Positions 17,421 to 26,500 of a stretch of 64,000 bases of DNA are shown here, piece after piece. Made by a program: the position numbers and the translations under genes. The first letter of the stretch is position 1. The number at the start of each line of letters is the position of its first letter. Under the pieces are notes generated by a model. The model was not told the origin of the DNA, searched no databases, and saw only the letters and a program-made list of their open reading frames with translations. The DNA is from Pseudomonas sp. GM80 (lineage in GTDB: Bacteria > Pseudomonadota > Gammaproteobacteria > Pseudomonadales > Pseudomonadaceae), in the NCBI RefSeq assembly GCF_000282515.1, contig NZ_AKJD01000043.1, forward strand, positions 62,001-126,000, in the 5' to 3' direction.

Positions 17421-18635
17421 TCAATCGTCGTTGCTTTCTTCAGGTAGATCACGCCAGTACAAATAATTGAACAACGCATCCAGCTCAGTGAAATTTGCCA
17501 GGGCCAAAGCATCCCTCACATGGCCGGCATGCTGACAATAACGAGCATAGGTCAGGCCATTCACGTTCGTTTTGAAGGGTTGGAGTGGGTAGTCAAGAAT
17601 TCCCGCCATCCTCATTCCGAAGATTGCGTTCTGGTTCATTACTGGAAAGCGCTTGTTATCGAGAGCGTGCAATATTTCAGTCAGCAGGTTTATACCCGCG
17701 CCAGTGATAAGTCTGAAATGGTCGCGGAGCAGTTCAAAGGCATCTTCCGCGGGCAATTCAGGATGGGCGATGATGTCATCTACCGCGGCCACGAATCTGC
17801 CTGAAGCATCCGAAATGCGGTTTTTGTGTCGGTGCAGGCCACCTGAATGGAAGAGGGCGATGAGCGATTCGTACTGCGTCTGGAAGGCCCGCCTATCTAG
17901 CCCTCGGAATTGGACGGGATTACGTAGCATCCTCCTCGCGTCTTTTCTGTTTCTGTCACGTAGAAGTTGTTGAGATTCAAAGCACTGATCCGTTCGATCT
18001 TGCTTCATTAGCTCAAGGATGTGGCGTAGCAAAGCCAGATCCTGAGGAGCCTGAGCGAGATTTTGAGCGCGTCTCTTTGCGACTCTCCGATATCCATCAT
18101 GGATTACGAATTCGGCGGAGTATTCATCGATCCGCTTTTTGGTTGCGGGTATTAACTCGTTATCTGCCACCATCTCATCAAAGTGCTGACGAATCGATTT
18201 TGTCATCTCACCATCCTGGTCAGCTATCAGGGTTGACGCTTCGTAGTTCCCGTAGAAACCTCCATGGGTGAGGTTCGCTGATCCGACTAAAACTGAGTAT
18301 TCACTGCCGCGCTGAAACGCGTAAATTTTGGGATGGAATGCAGAATCTGAATTACTTAAATAGAGTTCAAGCTCATATTTTCGTGTCAGCTTGAGCAGTT
18401 CGGCCAACACCGACGGTTCCGTGATGTGGAAATCCAAACCAATAGCCATCTTAGCGGTTAGCCCTTTCTTCAGCGCATCGGTCAACAGGTCTTTGATGAG
18501 CTTGTAAGCAGATTTTTTCGCGAACGCGACCATGCAGATGAGGTGATCCGCTTCGAGCATCAGTCGCTCTATGACATCTCCGTGACCACTCTCGACTTCA
18601 TTAAGCACCAACTGAACAGCCTTTCCCTTCATCAT
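17421..18635 (-). CDS. PLD-like (HKD) nuclease-family protein
   Basis: 404 residues from the ATG at 18635, preceded by GGAG. Residues 1-170 form a PLDc_2 domain with a single HxK motif (FHPKIYAF) followed by VLVGSANLTHGGFYGNYEAST, the pattern in NgoFVII-type endonucleases and other one-motif PLD proteins that work as dimers. The remaining 230 residues are helical and unassigned. One-motif PLD proteins occur as restriction or anti-phage nucleases, so a DNA-cleaving role is plausible but inferred. It stands alone. A much shorter PLD-like protein is encoded at 62534-62992. Confidence 0.8.
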   Translation of the reverse strand: MMKGKAVQLVLNEVESGHGDVIERLMLEADHLICMVAFAKKSAYKLIKDLLTDALKKGLTAKMAIGLDFHITEPSVLAELLKLTRKYELELYLSNSDSAFHPKIYAFQRGSEYSVLVGSANLTHGGFYGNYEASTLIADQDGEMTKSIRQHFDEMVADNELIPATKKRIDEYSAEFVIHDGYRRVAKRRAQNLAQAPQDLALLRHILELMKQDRTDQCFESQQLLRDRNRKDARRMLRNPVQFRGLDRRAFQTQYESLIALFHSGGLHRHKNRISDASGRFVAAVDDIIAHPELPAEDAFELLRDHFRLITGAGINLLTEILHALDNKRFPVMNQNAIFGMRMAGILDYPLQPFKTNVNGLTYARYCQHAGHVRDALALANFTELDALFNYLYWRDLPEESNDD

Positions 18636-19041
18636 ATTTCTGCACTCCATGCCATATCTGGCATTGGACGTTCCAAGGTTGGGGGATCCCGCACGACTAA
18701 ACTGGCGATCGCTACAGTAGAGAAATCAGCAAGGTAATCCAAATGGATCTGGTTTGTTTAACCCGTTTTGCTGTGAGATTGGCAGACTAAGAATTGCTTG
18801 GAGATGCGTGCAGATTGAAGCCTTGCATAAGGTGTCTCAGTAGGCAGATAAGGTTGCTGAGCTTCCTCCATGCAGCGCAAATGCCACTGGAATTCGCGTC
18901 CAATTGCTTTGAGCTAAAGCGTGACTCTCGATGAGCATTTTTTTAGTCAGCTGGATTACTTTGCTAAGGAAGGGGCGGGCACAGGTAATTCAATTCTTGA
19001 TAGCAATGGTGAACTGATAGCGTGTTGGCTTACAGATATAC
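18636..19041. other. Upstream region of the PLD gene, no gene seen
   Basis: About 405 bases separating the PLD gene from the Rrf2 gene. It must hold the PLD promoter. I see no inverted repeat or terminator that stands out. Confidence 0.4.
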
Positions 19042-19470
19042 CTAGGCATCTGCCAGCGAAACGCTAGGCATCAGATCGCGAAGCGTCAACATCTCAAGCT
19101 TTTCCTCCACACCCGCCTGCGCCACCTTTAGCACATCATCCATGCGTGTTTTCATGTTGACGCTAACTTCGCAAGCGTCCTCAACAGGGTAGCTGTGAAG
19201 CGAAAACACGGGAGAAGCCTCACTCGCGCGATAAATTTCCAGCAAAGTAATTTGCTCCGCTGGCCGTGCAAGCGTGCAAGCGCCGGTAGCTCCACGCGTG
19301 GTATTGAGTAGACCGGCTTTCCCTAGTTTTGCGACCGTTTTTCTGACAAAAGTCGGGTGGGCGCAAACGCTCATGGCCAGCTCTTTAGATGTGGCCTGCC
19401 CGCGAGGGCAATATGCGAGCACGGACAGAATATGGCACGCGACCGCAAATTGAACGTTACTGACTGACAT
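19042..19470 (-). CDS. Rrf2-family transcriptional regulator
   Basis: 142 residues with the Rrf2 winged-helix pattern: QFAVACHILSVLAY, SKELAMSVCAHPTFVRKTVAKL as recognition helix, then GLLNTTRGATGACTLARP in the wing and ITLLEIYRA. The three clustered Cys of Fe-S members (IscR, NsrR) are not evident; it looks like the YwnA-type branch without a cluster, perhaps sensing through single Cys. It lies 120 bases downstream of the efflux outer-membrane gene in the same direction and may be cotranscribed with or control the pump. Confidence 0.85.
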   Translation of the reverse strand: MSVSNVQFAVACHILSVLAYCPRGQATSKELAMSVCAHPTFVRKTVAKLGKAGLLNTTRGATGACTLARPAEQITLLEIYRASEASPVFSLHSYPVEDACEVSVNMKTRMDDVLKVAQAGVEEKLEMLTLRDLMPSVSLADA

Positions 19471-19590
19471 AATTTGGCCTGCTTTGAGCGAGCTTTAATC
19501 TTACTCAAAATTGGATGTTTGTGCTGAGGAGGACCGGAACAGTTCCTTACGTCGATGGGCGCCGTTCACGATCCCTCAATGGCTTTTGGG

Positions 19591-21096
19591 TCAACGGATG
19601 ACTAGTGGTGCCGCCATCGGCTGATCAACCTGCTTGGGGTTAGGCTGAACATCCCAACCACCGCCGAGTGCGCGAATCAGCGCTACAGTCGTAACTGCGC
19701 GGCTGCCCCGCAGCTGAACTGCACTGCGTTCAACAGTGGTCAGATTTCGTTGGGCTTCAAGCAAGTCCAGATAGCCGGTGCGACCAGCGTCATAAAGCAT
19801 CTGAGCCAGTTGCTCTGAACGCCTTGCCGACACTACTGCGTCATCTGTCTGTTTCGCCTGATTCGCCAGGATACGTAGGCCTGCCAGGTTATCTTCAACT
19901 TCCGCGAACGCCACCAGAACTTGCTGGCGATATGTAGCCACAGACTCTTCCAATGCAGCTTCGCTACGGGTGACGTTGTTTTTGTTTCTGCCGCCATCAA
20001 TGATCGGCATCGACATTAATGCCCCTAGCACCCACGAGCGACTGCTCCAGTTGAATACATCAGCGAGGCTTGTTCCTAGGCCACCTCCCGCCGCACTGAT
20101 GTTGAGAGCCGGGAACATTGCAGCTCGTGCCACGCCGATGCGAGCGTTTGACGCTTCCATAGTGCGTTGCGCAATGGTGATGTCAGGACGACGTTGCAGG
20201 AGCGTCGATGGCATGCCTGCGGGGATTTGCGGCAGCGACGCAATGTCATTCAGTGGCTTGGGACTGGCAGAAAAGCTCGACGCTGGCTTGCCTAGTAGGA
20301 CCGCGAGCGCATGTTCGTTGGTAGACCGTTGCTCTTGTAGTGCTATCGCCTCAGCACGCGAAGTCGACAGTTCCGTATTCGCACGTGAGAGGTCGAATTC
20401 GCCGATGTCGCCCAGGTCATAACGGCGCTGCGTTACGTGTACGCTTTGCTCACGCAGTCGGACTGTTTCATTCAGCGTTGCCAATTCGGCGTCGGTCTCA
20501 CGAAGCCTGAAATACGTCTGTGCCACGTCCGCCTGCAACGACAGAAGCACCGAGCGATATGTTGCTTCGCTTGCGGCTGCGTCGGCATTGGCGGCGTCTA
20601 CGTTAGATGAAACTCGCCCGAAGAGATCGACTTCATAACTGGCCGTCAGGTTGGCCTGATAGATCTTCTGCGGAGACACATCTGTTCCTGAGGGGAGACC
20701 TCTGGACAGTGGTGAAGCCTTATTGCGTTCTGCTCCAACATTCACACCGATTTGGGGAATGCGGTCTGCTTCAGCAATGCCGGCAATCGCTCGCGCCTGC
20801 TTCAGGCGAGCGGCTGCTTCGGCCAGGTTGTTGTTGTTCTTCGTCGCTTCAAGAATCAACGACGTCAACGTTGAATCATTGAAAGCCAGCCACCACTCAC
20901 CCCGTGGTTGTCCTTCGGCCGCTTTGGCCGGTTGCCAGCGAGTACCGTCAGAAGCGGTTACAGGTGTGTCGGAAGCCTCTTTGAAGGCCTGGGGGACATC
21001 CATGTCCGGCTGCTTAAACTCAGGCGCCGAGCAGGCAGCTAACGCCAAAGCCAAGAACAACGCACTGGTCCTTTTGAGGAATATATTGGCGTTCAT
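19591..21096 (-). CDS. Outer-membrane efflux lipoprotein, NodT/OprN-like
   Basis: 501 residues with a lipoprotein signal (ALFLALALAACSAP, Cys in the lipobox) and two tandem OEP repeats with long periplasmic helices. It is the outer-membrane channel of the tripartite pump: RND transporter and adaptor genes lie immediately upstream, and its ATG at 21096 is one base past the transporter stop, so the genes are translationally coupled. The open frame extends to 21129 inside the transporter, but the signal peptide begins at MNANIFLKR. Confidence 0.92.
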   Translation of the reverse strand: MNANIFLKRTSALFLALALAACSAPEFKQPDMDVPQAFKEASDTPVTASDGTRWQPAKAAEGQPRGEWWLAFNDSTLTSLILEATKNNNNLAEAAARLKQARAIAGIAEADRIPQIGVNVGAERNKASPLSRGLPSGTDVSPQKIYQANLTASYEVDLFGRVSSNVDAANADAAASEATYRSVLLSLQADVAQTYFRLRETDAELATLNETVRLREQSVHVTQRRYDLGDIGEFDLSRANTELSTSRAEAIALQEQRSTNEHALAVLLGKPASSFSASPKPLNDIASLPQIPAGMPSTLLQRRPDITIAQRTMEASNARIGVARAAMFPALNISAAGGGLGTSLADVFNWSSRSWVLGALMSMPIIDGGRNKNNVTRSEAALEESVATYRQQVLVAFAEVEDNLAGLRILANQAKQTDDAVVSARRSEQLAQMLYDAGRTGYLDLLEAQRNLTTVERSAVQLRGSRAVTTVALIRALGGGWDVQPNPKQVDQPMAAPLVIR

Positions 21097-21097
21097 A

Positions 21098-24000
21098 TTA
21101 GTGAGTCTCTTGCAAATCATGAATAGCAACCGACGGTGTTGTGGCCTTTTTGCGGTCCAAGAACTTAGCCAGTGAGCGCATCAGTACGTAAAAAACTGGA
21201 GTCAGGAACAATCCGAAGAAGGTCACGCCTAACATCCCGCCGAAAACAGCGACACCCATCGCGTGGCGCATTTCTGATCCAGGACCGTGGGAGAAAACCA
21301 ACGGAAGCACACCCATGATGAAGGCAATGGATGTCATCAGGATCGGACGCAGACGCAGGCGGCAGGATTCCAACGCAGCCTCCACGATTGTGCGGCCCTG
21401 GTGTTCAAGTTCGCGGGCGAATTCGATGATAAGAATCGCGTTCTTTGAAGCCAATCCGACCAGCACGAACAGCGCGATCTGGGTGAAGACGTTGTTGTCC
21501 CCACCAGTCAGCTTGACGCCGAGCAGTGCGCACAAGATCGACAACGGAACGATCAGGATTACCGCCAGTGGCAGCGTCCAGCTTTCGTACTGCGCCGCGA
21601 GCACGAGGAACACCAGCAGCACACAGAGCGGGAACACAAAGAACATCGTGTTGCCGGCCAGAATGTCCTGGTAAGCAAGGTCGGTGAACTCGTAGGTGAC
21701 GCCCTTAGGCAGCACTTCCTTGGCGATGCGTTCGATCGCTGCCTGCGCTTGACCCGATGAGTAGCCAGGAGCAGGGCCACCGTTCAGATCAGCCGAGACG
21801 TAGTCGTTATAACGTTGAACACGTTCCGGACCATAGGTGTTAGAGACGCGCATCAGCGACGACAACGGAATCATGTCGCCTTTGGTGCTGCGTACTTTCA
21901 GCTTTTTAAGATCGTCGACGTGCGAACGATACTGTTCATCGGCTTGGACGCGCACTTGGTAAGTGCGGTTGAAACGGTTGAAGTCGTTGACGTACACCGA
22001 GCCCAGGTTCACTTGCAGGGTCTGGTAGATCGTCGACAGGGGGACGTCCAATTGCTTGGCCTTGTCCCGATCGATATCGGCATACACCTGCGGTACGTTG
22101 ATCTGGTAACCAGAGAACACACCGGCCAGTTCGGGTGCTTTGCGGGCTCTGGCTTGCAGTTCCAGGGTTGCCTTGTTCAGCGCGTCGTAACCTACGTTGC
22201 CACGGTCTTCGATCATCAGCTTGAAGCCGCCCAGAGTACCCAGGCCAGCTACCGGTGCCGGTGGGACAACCAGAATGAACGAGTCTTCAATCGAGCCCAT
22301 GCGCTTGTTCAGTTCGACGGCGAGGGCGTTTGCACTCAGGTCTTTGGATTCGCGCTGGTCGAAGTCTTTCAAGTCACTGAATTGGATACCGGCACTCGAC
22401 GACGCTGTGAAGTCGTTTACCGACAGACCCGGGAATTGCACGGCGTGGAGCACGCCTGGGGTAGCAGTGGCGATGGCGCCCATACGTTGAATGATGCCGT
22501 CAGTGCGGTCCAGCGATGCGCCGGTGGGCAGCTGTGCGATGCCAATCAGGTAACCCTTGTCTTGCAGCGGCACGAAACCGGCCGGCACGAGTTTGAACAT
22601 CAGGCCTGCGCATGCGGCTAGCAGCACGTAGATCGCGATGGAACTGGTCTTGCGTTTCAACGTGCCTTTGACGCCGCGCTCGTAGCGTTCCGACGAGCGT
22701 CCAAAGAAGCGGTTGAAGGCGGCGAAGAAGCGGCCGAATAGCTTGTCCATCAGGCGCGTCAACGCGTCCTTCGGTGCGCCGTGGGCCTGTAGCAGGCTTG
22801 CGGCCAGCGCCGGTGCCAGGGTCAGCGAGCTAAACGCCGAGATCACGGTGGAGATGGCGATGGTCAGGGCAAACTGCCTATAGAACTCGCCGGACAAGCC
22901 GGGCACGAATGCGATGGGCACGAACACGGCGCACAACACCAGCGCAATGGCGATGATCGGACCACTCACTTCTTTCATGGCCTGGACTGTTGCGTCACGC
23001 GGGGACAAACCGCTGGCAATATTGCGTTCTACGTTCTCGACCACCACGATCGCATCATCGACCACGATCCCGATGGCCAACACCAGCCCGAACAATGAAA
23101 GTGTGTTGATCGAGAAGCCAAAGCCGAGCATCACTGCGAAGGTGCCGACGACCGAGACGGGCACCGCTAGCAACGGAATCAGCGAAGCGCGCCAAGATTG
23201 CAGGAACACGATTACGACCAGCACCACGAGGGCAATGGCTTCAAGCAGGGTATGGATTACCGCGTTAATTGAATCCTGCACGAAGCGGGTGGTGTCGTAG
23301 ACGATGTTGTATTCAAGACCCGGCGGAAAATCGCCCTTCAATTGCTCCATGCGAGCGCGAACGTCGTTGGCCATCTGCAACGCGTTGGCGTTAGGGGCTT
23401 CGAAAATGACGATCGCGACCGCTGGTTGGTTATCGAGCCGGGCACGCAGGTTATACGCGTTGGCGCCCAACTCGACACGAGCGACATCACGTAGGCGGGT
23501 CAGGGCGCCATCGGCACCGGTGCGCACGATGATGTTGCCGAACTCTTCAGGCGTTTGCAGGCGGCCTTGGGTTTTCACCGACAGTTGGAAGTCACTGCCT
23601 TTGGAGGGCGACTGGCCGATTGTGCCGCCAGCCACTTGAACGTTCTGCTCGCGAATGGCGTCGGTGACATCAATGGTCGTCATGTCGCGGGCGGCGATCT
23701 TCACCGGGTCGAGCCAGATACGCATCGCGTAGTCGCCGGAACCGTTCAACTGCACCTGGCCGATACCGCCAATGCGGTCGAGCTGGTCTTTGATATTGAT
23801 CGTGGCGTAGTTACGCAGGTATTGGTCGTCATAGCGACCATCGGGCGAGGTCAGGTGCACCACCATTGTCAGGCTCGGCGACGACTTGATGGTCGTCACG
23901 CCGATCTGGCGTACTTCTTCAGGCAGATGCGGCAGCGCACGCTGAACGCGGTTTTCCACGTCCGTTTCGGCTTGCGAAACATTGGTACCGATCTTGAAGG

Positions 24001-24283
24001 TGACCGTCAGCAGCAAGTTACCATCGGCCGTCGACTGTGACGACATGTACAGGATATTGTCGACGCCGTTGACTTCCTGCTCCAGTGGTGTGGCCACTGT
24101 TTCGGCAATGACTTTGGCGTCAGCACCAGGATATTGGGCCCGGATTTGCACGGACGGAGGGACCACGTTGGGATATTCCGCCACCGGCAACGTGAACAGG
24201 GCAATCAACCCAGCTACGAAGATGATGATGGACAAGACTGCCGCGAAGATCGGCTTGTCGATAAAAAATCTTGAGAACTTCAT
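21098..24283 (-). CDS. RND multidrug efflux transporter, HAE1 family, MexF-like
   Basis: A 1061-residue inner-membrane proton antiporter of normal length. It starts MKFSRFFIDKPIFAAVLS; the proton-relay Asp pair is in GIVVDDAIVVVENVERN (TM4) and the Lys in GLASKNAILIIEFARE (TM10). The periplasmic start (NVVPPSVQIRAQYPGA, LYMSSQSTADG) looks closer to MexF than to MexB. MexF pumps export chloramphenicol, quinolones and electrophilic metabolites in Pseudomonas. It sits six bases after the adaptor gene. Codon use is strongly host-like. The palindrome at 25653-25674 lies upstream of the operon. Confidence 0.95.
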   Translation of the reverse strand: MKFSRFFIDKPIFAAVLSIIIFVAGLIALFTLPVAEYPNVVPPSVQIRAQYPGADAKVIAETVATPLEQEVNGVDNILYMSSQSTADGNLLLTVTFKIGTNVSQAETDVENRVQRALPHLPEEVRQIGVTTIKSSPSLTMVVHLTSPDGRYDDQYLRNYATINIKDQLDRIGGIGQVQLNGSGDYAMRIWLDPVKIAARDMTTIDVTDAIREQNVQVAGGTIGQSPSKGSDFQLSVKTQGRLQTPEEFGNIIVRTGADGALTRLRDVARVELGANAYNLRARLDNQPAVAIVIFEAPNANALQMANDVRARMEQLKGDFPPGLEYNIVYDTTRFVQDSINAVIHTLLEAIALVVLVVIVFLQSWRASLIPLLAVPVSVVGTFAVMLGFGFSINTLSLFGLVLAIGIVVDDAIVVVENVERNIASGLSPRDATVQAMKEVSGPIIAIALVLCAVFVPIAFVPGLSGEFYRQFALTIAISTVISAFSSLTLAPALAASLLQAHGAPKDALTRLMDKLFGRFFAAFNRFFGRSSERYERGVKGTLKRKTSSIAIYVLLAACAGLMFKLVPAGFVPLQDKGYLIGIAQLPTGASLDRTDGIIQRMGAIATATPGVLHAVQFPGLSVNDFTASSSAGIQFSDLKDFDQRESKDLSANALAVELNKRMGSIEDSFILVVPPAPVAGLGTLGGFKLMIEDRGNVGYDALNKATLELQARARKAPELAGVFSGYQINVPQVYADIDRDKAKQLDVPLSTIYQTLQVNLGSVYVNDFNRFNRTYQVRVQADEQYRSHVDDLKKLKVRSTKGDMIPLSSLMRVSNTYGPERVQRYNDYVSADLNGGPAPGYSSGQAQAAIERIAKEVLPKGVTYEFTDLAYQDILAGNTMFFVFPLCVLLVFLVLAAQYESWTLPLAVILIVPLSILCALLGVKLTGGDNNVFTQIALFVLVGLASKNAILIIEFARELEHQGRTIVEAALESCRLRLRPILMTSIAFIMGVLPLVFSHGPGSEMRHAMGVAVFGGMLGVTFFGLFLTPVFYVLMRSLAKFLDRKKATTPSVAIHDLQETH

Positions 24284-24289
24284 GAGTGT

Positions 24290-25522
24290 TTACCCCTTCG
24301 CTTTAGCGTCTGGTTTAGCGTCGGGATCTGTAGCAGCAACCGGGGCATCTGGGTCGAAATCCATCGATACCATATGCGGAGCCAATGGCGCGCCAGGCAT
24401 AACACGCGGCAAACCGTTAACAACGACTTTGTCGCCGGTATTAAGGCCAGTGCGCACTACGCGCAAGCCGTCAATGACAGGACCCAGAGTGACCATGCGG
24501 TACTCGGCCTTGCCCTGACCGTCGACGACGAAGACGAATTTTCGGTCTTGGTCAGTGCTGACTGCGCGCTCGTTGATCAACAGCGTCTTCGTTGCATTGC
24601 CGCCGTCGGTGCCTCCGTGCAACTGGACACGAGCGAATAGCCCCGGCGCCAGTGTCTTGTCGGTATTAGTGAAGATTGCACGCATACGCACGCCGCCCGT
24701 CTGCGGGTCGAGTTGGTTGTCCACGAATTCGAGCTTACCTTCGTGTGGGAAACCCTTCTCGTTCGCCAAACCAACCTTGACTACGACGTCTTTGCCGTTC
24801 TGGTGGGCAGCAGCGACACGCAGGTAGGTGTCTTCGTCGCCGTCGAAGCTGGCGTAGATTTTGTCGACAGAAACGACTTTGGTAAGAACTGCGGACGTGT
24901 CGACTAGGTTGCCCAGCGTGATATCCGCTTTACCGACGCGGCCGTTGATCGGTGATGTCACGCGTGTGTAGCTCAAATTGAGCTTTGCATTTTCATACTG
25001 TGCTTCGGCTGCACGGGCGCTAGCGTCAAGCTCTTTAAAGTTCGAGGTGTCTTCATCCAGTTCGCGCTGGGCAATGGCTTTCTCTGCGAACAATTTCACC
25101 GAACGGTTTAGCTCGATCTTGGCCAATTCGACTTTGGCGCGTGCTGCGGCAGCAGCAGCCTCAGTCCGGTTAGCTTCAGCCTGGTATGGACGCTGATCGA
25201 TCACGAACAGCACGTCACCTTTTTTAACGATCGTGCCTGGATCAATGTTGACACTGGTGATGAAGCCGTTGACGCGAGCGCGGATGTCAACACGCTCGAT
25301 GGCTTCCATGCGACCGGAAAATTCCTGAGTCTCAATGACTGCCTTTTCGACAACAGTTGCCGCAGACACGACCGCACCGGGAGTAGCTGTGGCCGATTCC
25401 GCCGCCTTACCGTTAGCGCTGTCGCAGCCAGACAGATTTGCGGCCAGCAAGCCCGCCATTGCCATCGCCACAGCACCGACGATTGGACGGGTGTGGGTTT
25501 TCAAGTAATGAACAGTTTTCAT
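24290..25522 (-). CDS. RND efflux periplasmic adaptor (membrane fusion protein), MexE-like
   Basis: 410 residues. A lipoprotein signal (MAMAGLLAANLSGCDS), then the lipoyl half-motif VRARVNGF-like segment RARVNGFITSVNIDPGTIVKKGD, a helical hairpin, the second lipoyl half (TSPINGRVGKADITLGNLV) and the beta-barrel domain. It bridges the RND transporter and the outer-membrane channel. The ATG at 25522 is chosen because the signal peptide starts there; the frame continues to 25594. It is first in the pump operon and preceded by a 519-base regulatory region with the recurring palindrome. Confidence 0.93.
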   Translation of the reverse strand: MKTVHYLKTHTRPIVGAVAMAMAGLLAANLSGCDSANGKAAESATATPGAVVSAATVVEKAVIETQEFSGRMEAIERVDIRARVNGFITSVNIDPGTIVKKGDVLFVIDQRPYQAEANRTEAAAAAARAKVELAKIELNRSVKLFAEKAIAQRELDEDTSNFKELDASARAAEAQYENAKLNLSYTRVTSPINGRVGKADITLGNLVDTSAVLTKVVSVDKIYASFDGDEDTYLRVAAAHQNGKDVVVKVGLANEKGFPHEGKLEFVDNQLDPQTGGVRMRAIFTNTDKTLAPGLFARVQLHGGTDGGNATKTLLINERAVSTDQDRKFVFVVDGQGKAEYRMVTLGPVIDGLRVVRTGLNTGDKVVVNGLPRVMPGAPLAPHMVSMDFDPDAPVAATDPDAKPDAKAKG

Positions 25523-25652
25523 AATTTTCTTTCGAAAGTGAGTTGATTGGCTAGGGGAGGCTGGCACTGCGCGCTCAGAAGCTAAGCGTCCCAAGGGCGC
25601 TGGCGGTAGCTGGCAGGAAAACGTCCGATCTAGGTTGCTGCTATGTGTGTGC

Positions 25653-25674
25653 TAACATTATAGTCATCATGCTT
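25653..25674. promoter_or_regulatory. Recurring palindromic operator (site B) upstream of the efflux operon
   Basis: On the minus strand AAGCATGATGA is followed by CTATAATGTTA. The left arm is identical to sites A and C and 17 of 22 positions fit the ideal palindrome. TATAAT within the right arm could be the promoter -10 element, so binding would block transcription. It is about 130 bases before the adaptor start. Confidence 0.6.
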
Positions 25675-26041
25675 GAAATGCAATTGTAGAAATTGCAATT
25701 CGAGCAATTCGCACGAGATCGACAGTCCCACCGTGCGTTCGGAGTGCTAAAAATGGGCAGGGTCAATGTGGCTTATGACGAGAATTCGGACTTAACCGAT
25801 GAGAAAGGCGCCGCTGAAATGAAGCTCTAGGCCGGGTGTGTTGGAGGGTTCGATGGGTGAGTCAGTAATGTCGCGGTCAGTTGAAGCGGCGTGCCGGTGG
25901 CGATTTCCGTGATTCGACGAGTGGCTAATGGCGAACATCGTCCTTTCCACATTCCTGAGACTCAGGTCACGCACAGAACCATGGCTATCTGTCTATTAGC
26001 GGAAGGAGAGCATCAATGAATTTCAAATTTTTGGCAGGGTA
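25675..26041. other. Rest of the divergent region between pump operon and LysR stub
   Basis: Contains a second short inverted repeat, GCAATT / AATTGC around five bases at 25680-25696, next to the palindrome. No gene is supported here. Confidence 0.4.
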
Positions 26042-26329
26042 ATGAAATTGGACGAGAAAGCTCTGAAGTCGGTCGACCTGAACCTGCTAAGGGTCTTCAT
26101 GATGGTTTATAGCGAGATGAGTGTGTCTCGCGCCGCCGAGCAGTTAAATCTGGGGCAGCCAGCAGTGAGCAGCGCACTGGGTCGGCTGCGTAGGCGTTTC
26201 AATGATGTCTTGTTCGTTAAGAGTGGCAAGGGAGTTAGACCGACGATGAGGGCGGTTGAAATCGCTGAAGCTTTGCTTCCTGCGATCAATATCATCGACT
26301 CAGTGGTTGCTGAATACATAAAGGGGTAA
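26042..26329 (+). CDS. LysR-type DNA-binding domain without effector domain (truncated regulator)
   Basis: 95 residues holding only the LysR winged helix and linker helix: SVDLNLLRVFMMVY, SVSRAAEQLNLGQPAVSSALGRLR, then FNDVLFVKSGKGVRPT. The usual 200-residue effector-binding domain is missing: the frame stops at 26329 and no further LysR-like sequence is visible in the 170 bases before the next gene. A small hairpin (GCTCTA / TAGAGC, 26331-26350) follows the stop. It is divergent from the pump operon, where MexT-like LysR activators are often found, so it may be the remnant of a local regulator or a DNA-binding competitor. Confidence 0.7.
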   Translation: MKLDEKALKSVDLNLLRVFMMVYSEMSVSRAAEQLNLGQPAVSSALGRLRRRFNDVLFVKSGKGVRPTMRAVEIAEALLPAINIIDSVVAEYIKG

Positions 26330-26500
26330 CGCTCTATCTCTAGGTAGAGCTGATTACTGCGGGCAATTTTTGGTAGGCCCCGGATCAGCACGTAATCACA
26401 GATGAAAAATCCGAACCTGCATCGAGAAGATGGGATGCCTGTATAGGTTTATGCTCGGCGTCTTCAAAATTAAACAGAATCAAACGAACTGAGATACCTC

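Noticed and set aside
21815..22621. Forward frame of 268 codons within the RND transporter
   Set aside because: Shadow of the transporter reading frame; no family features.
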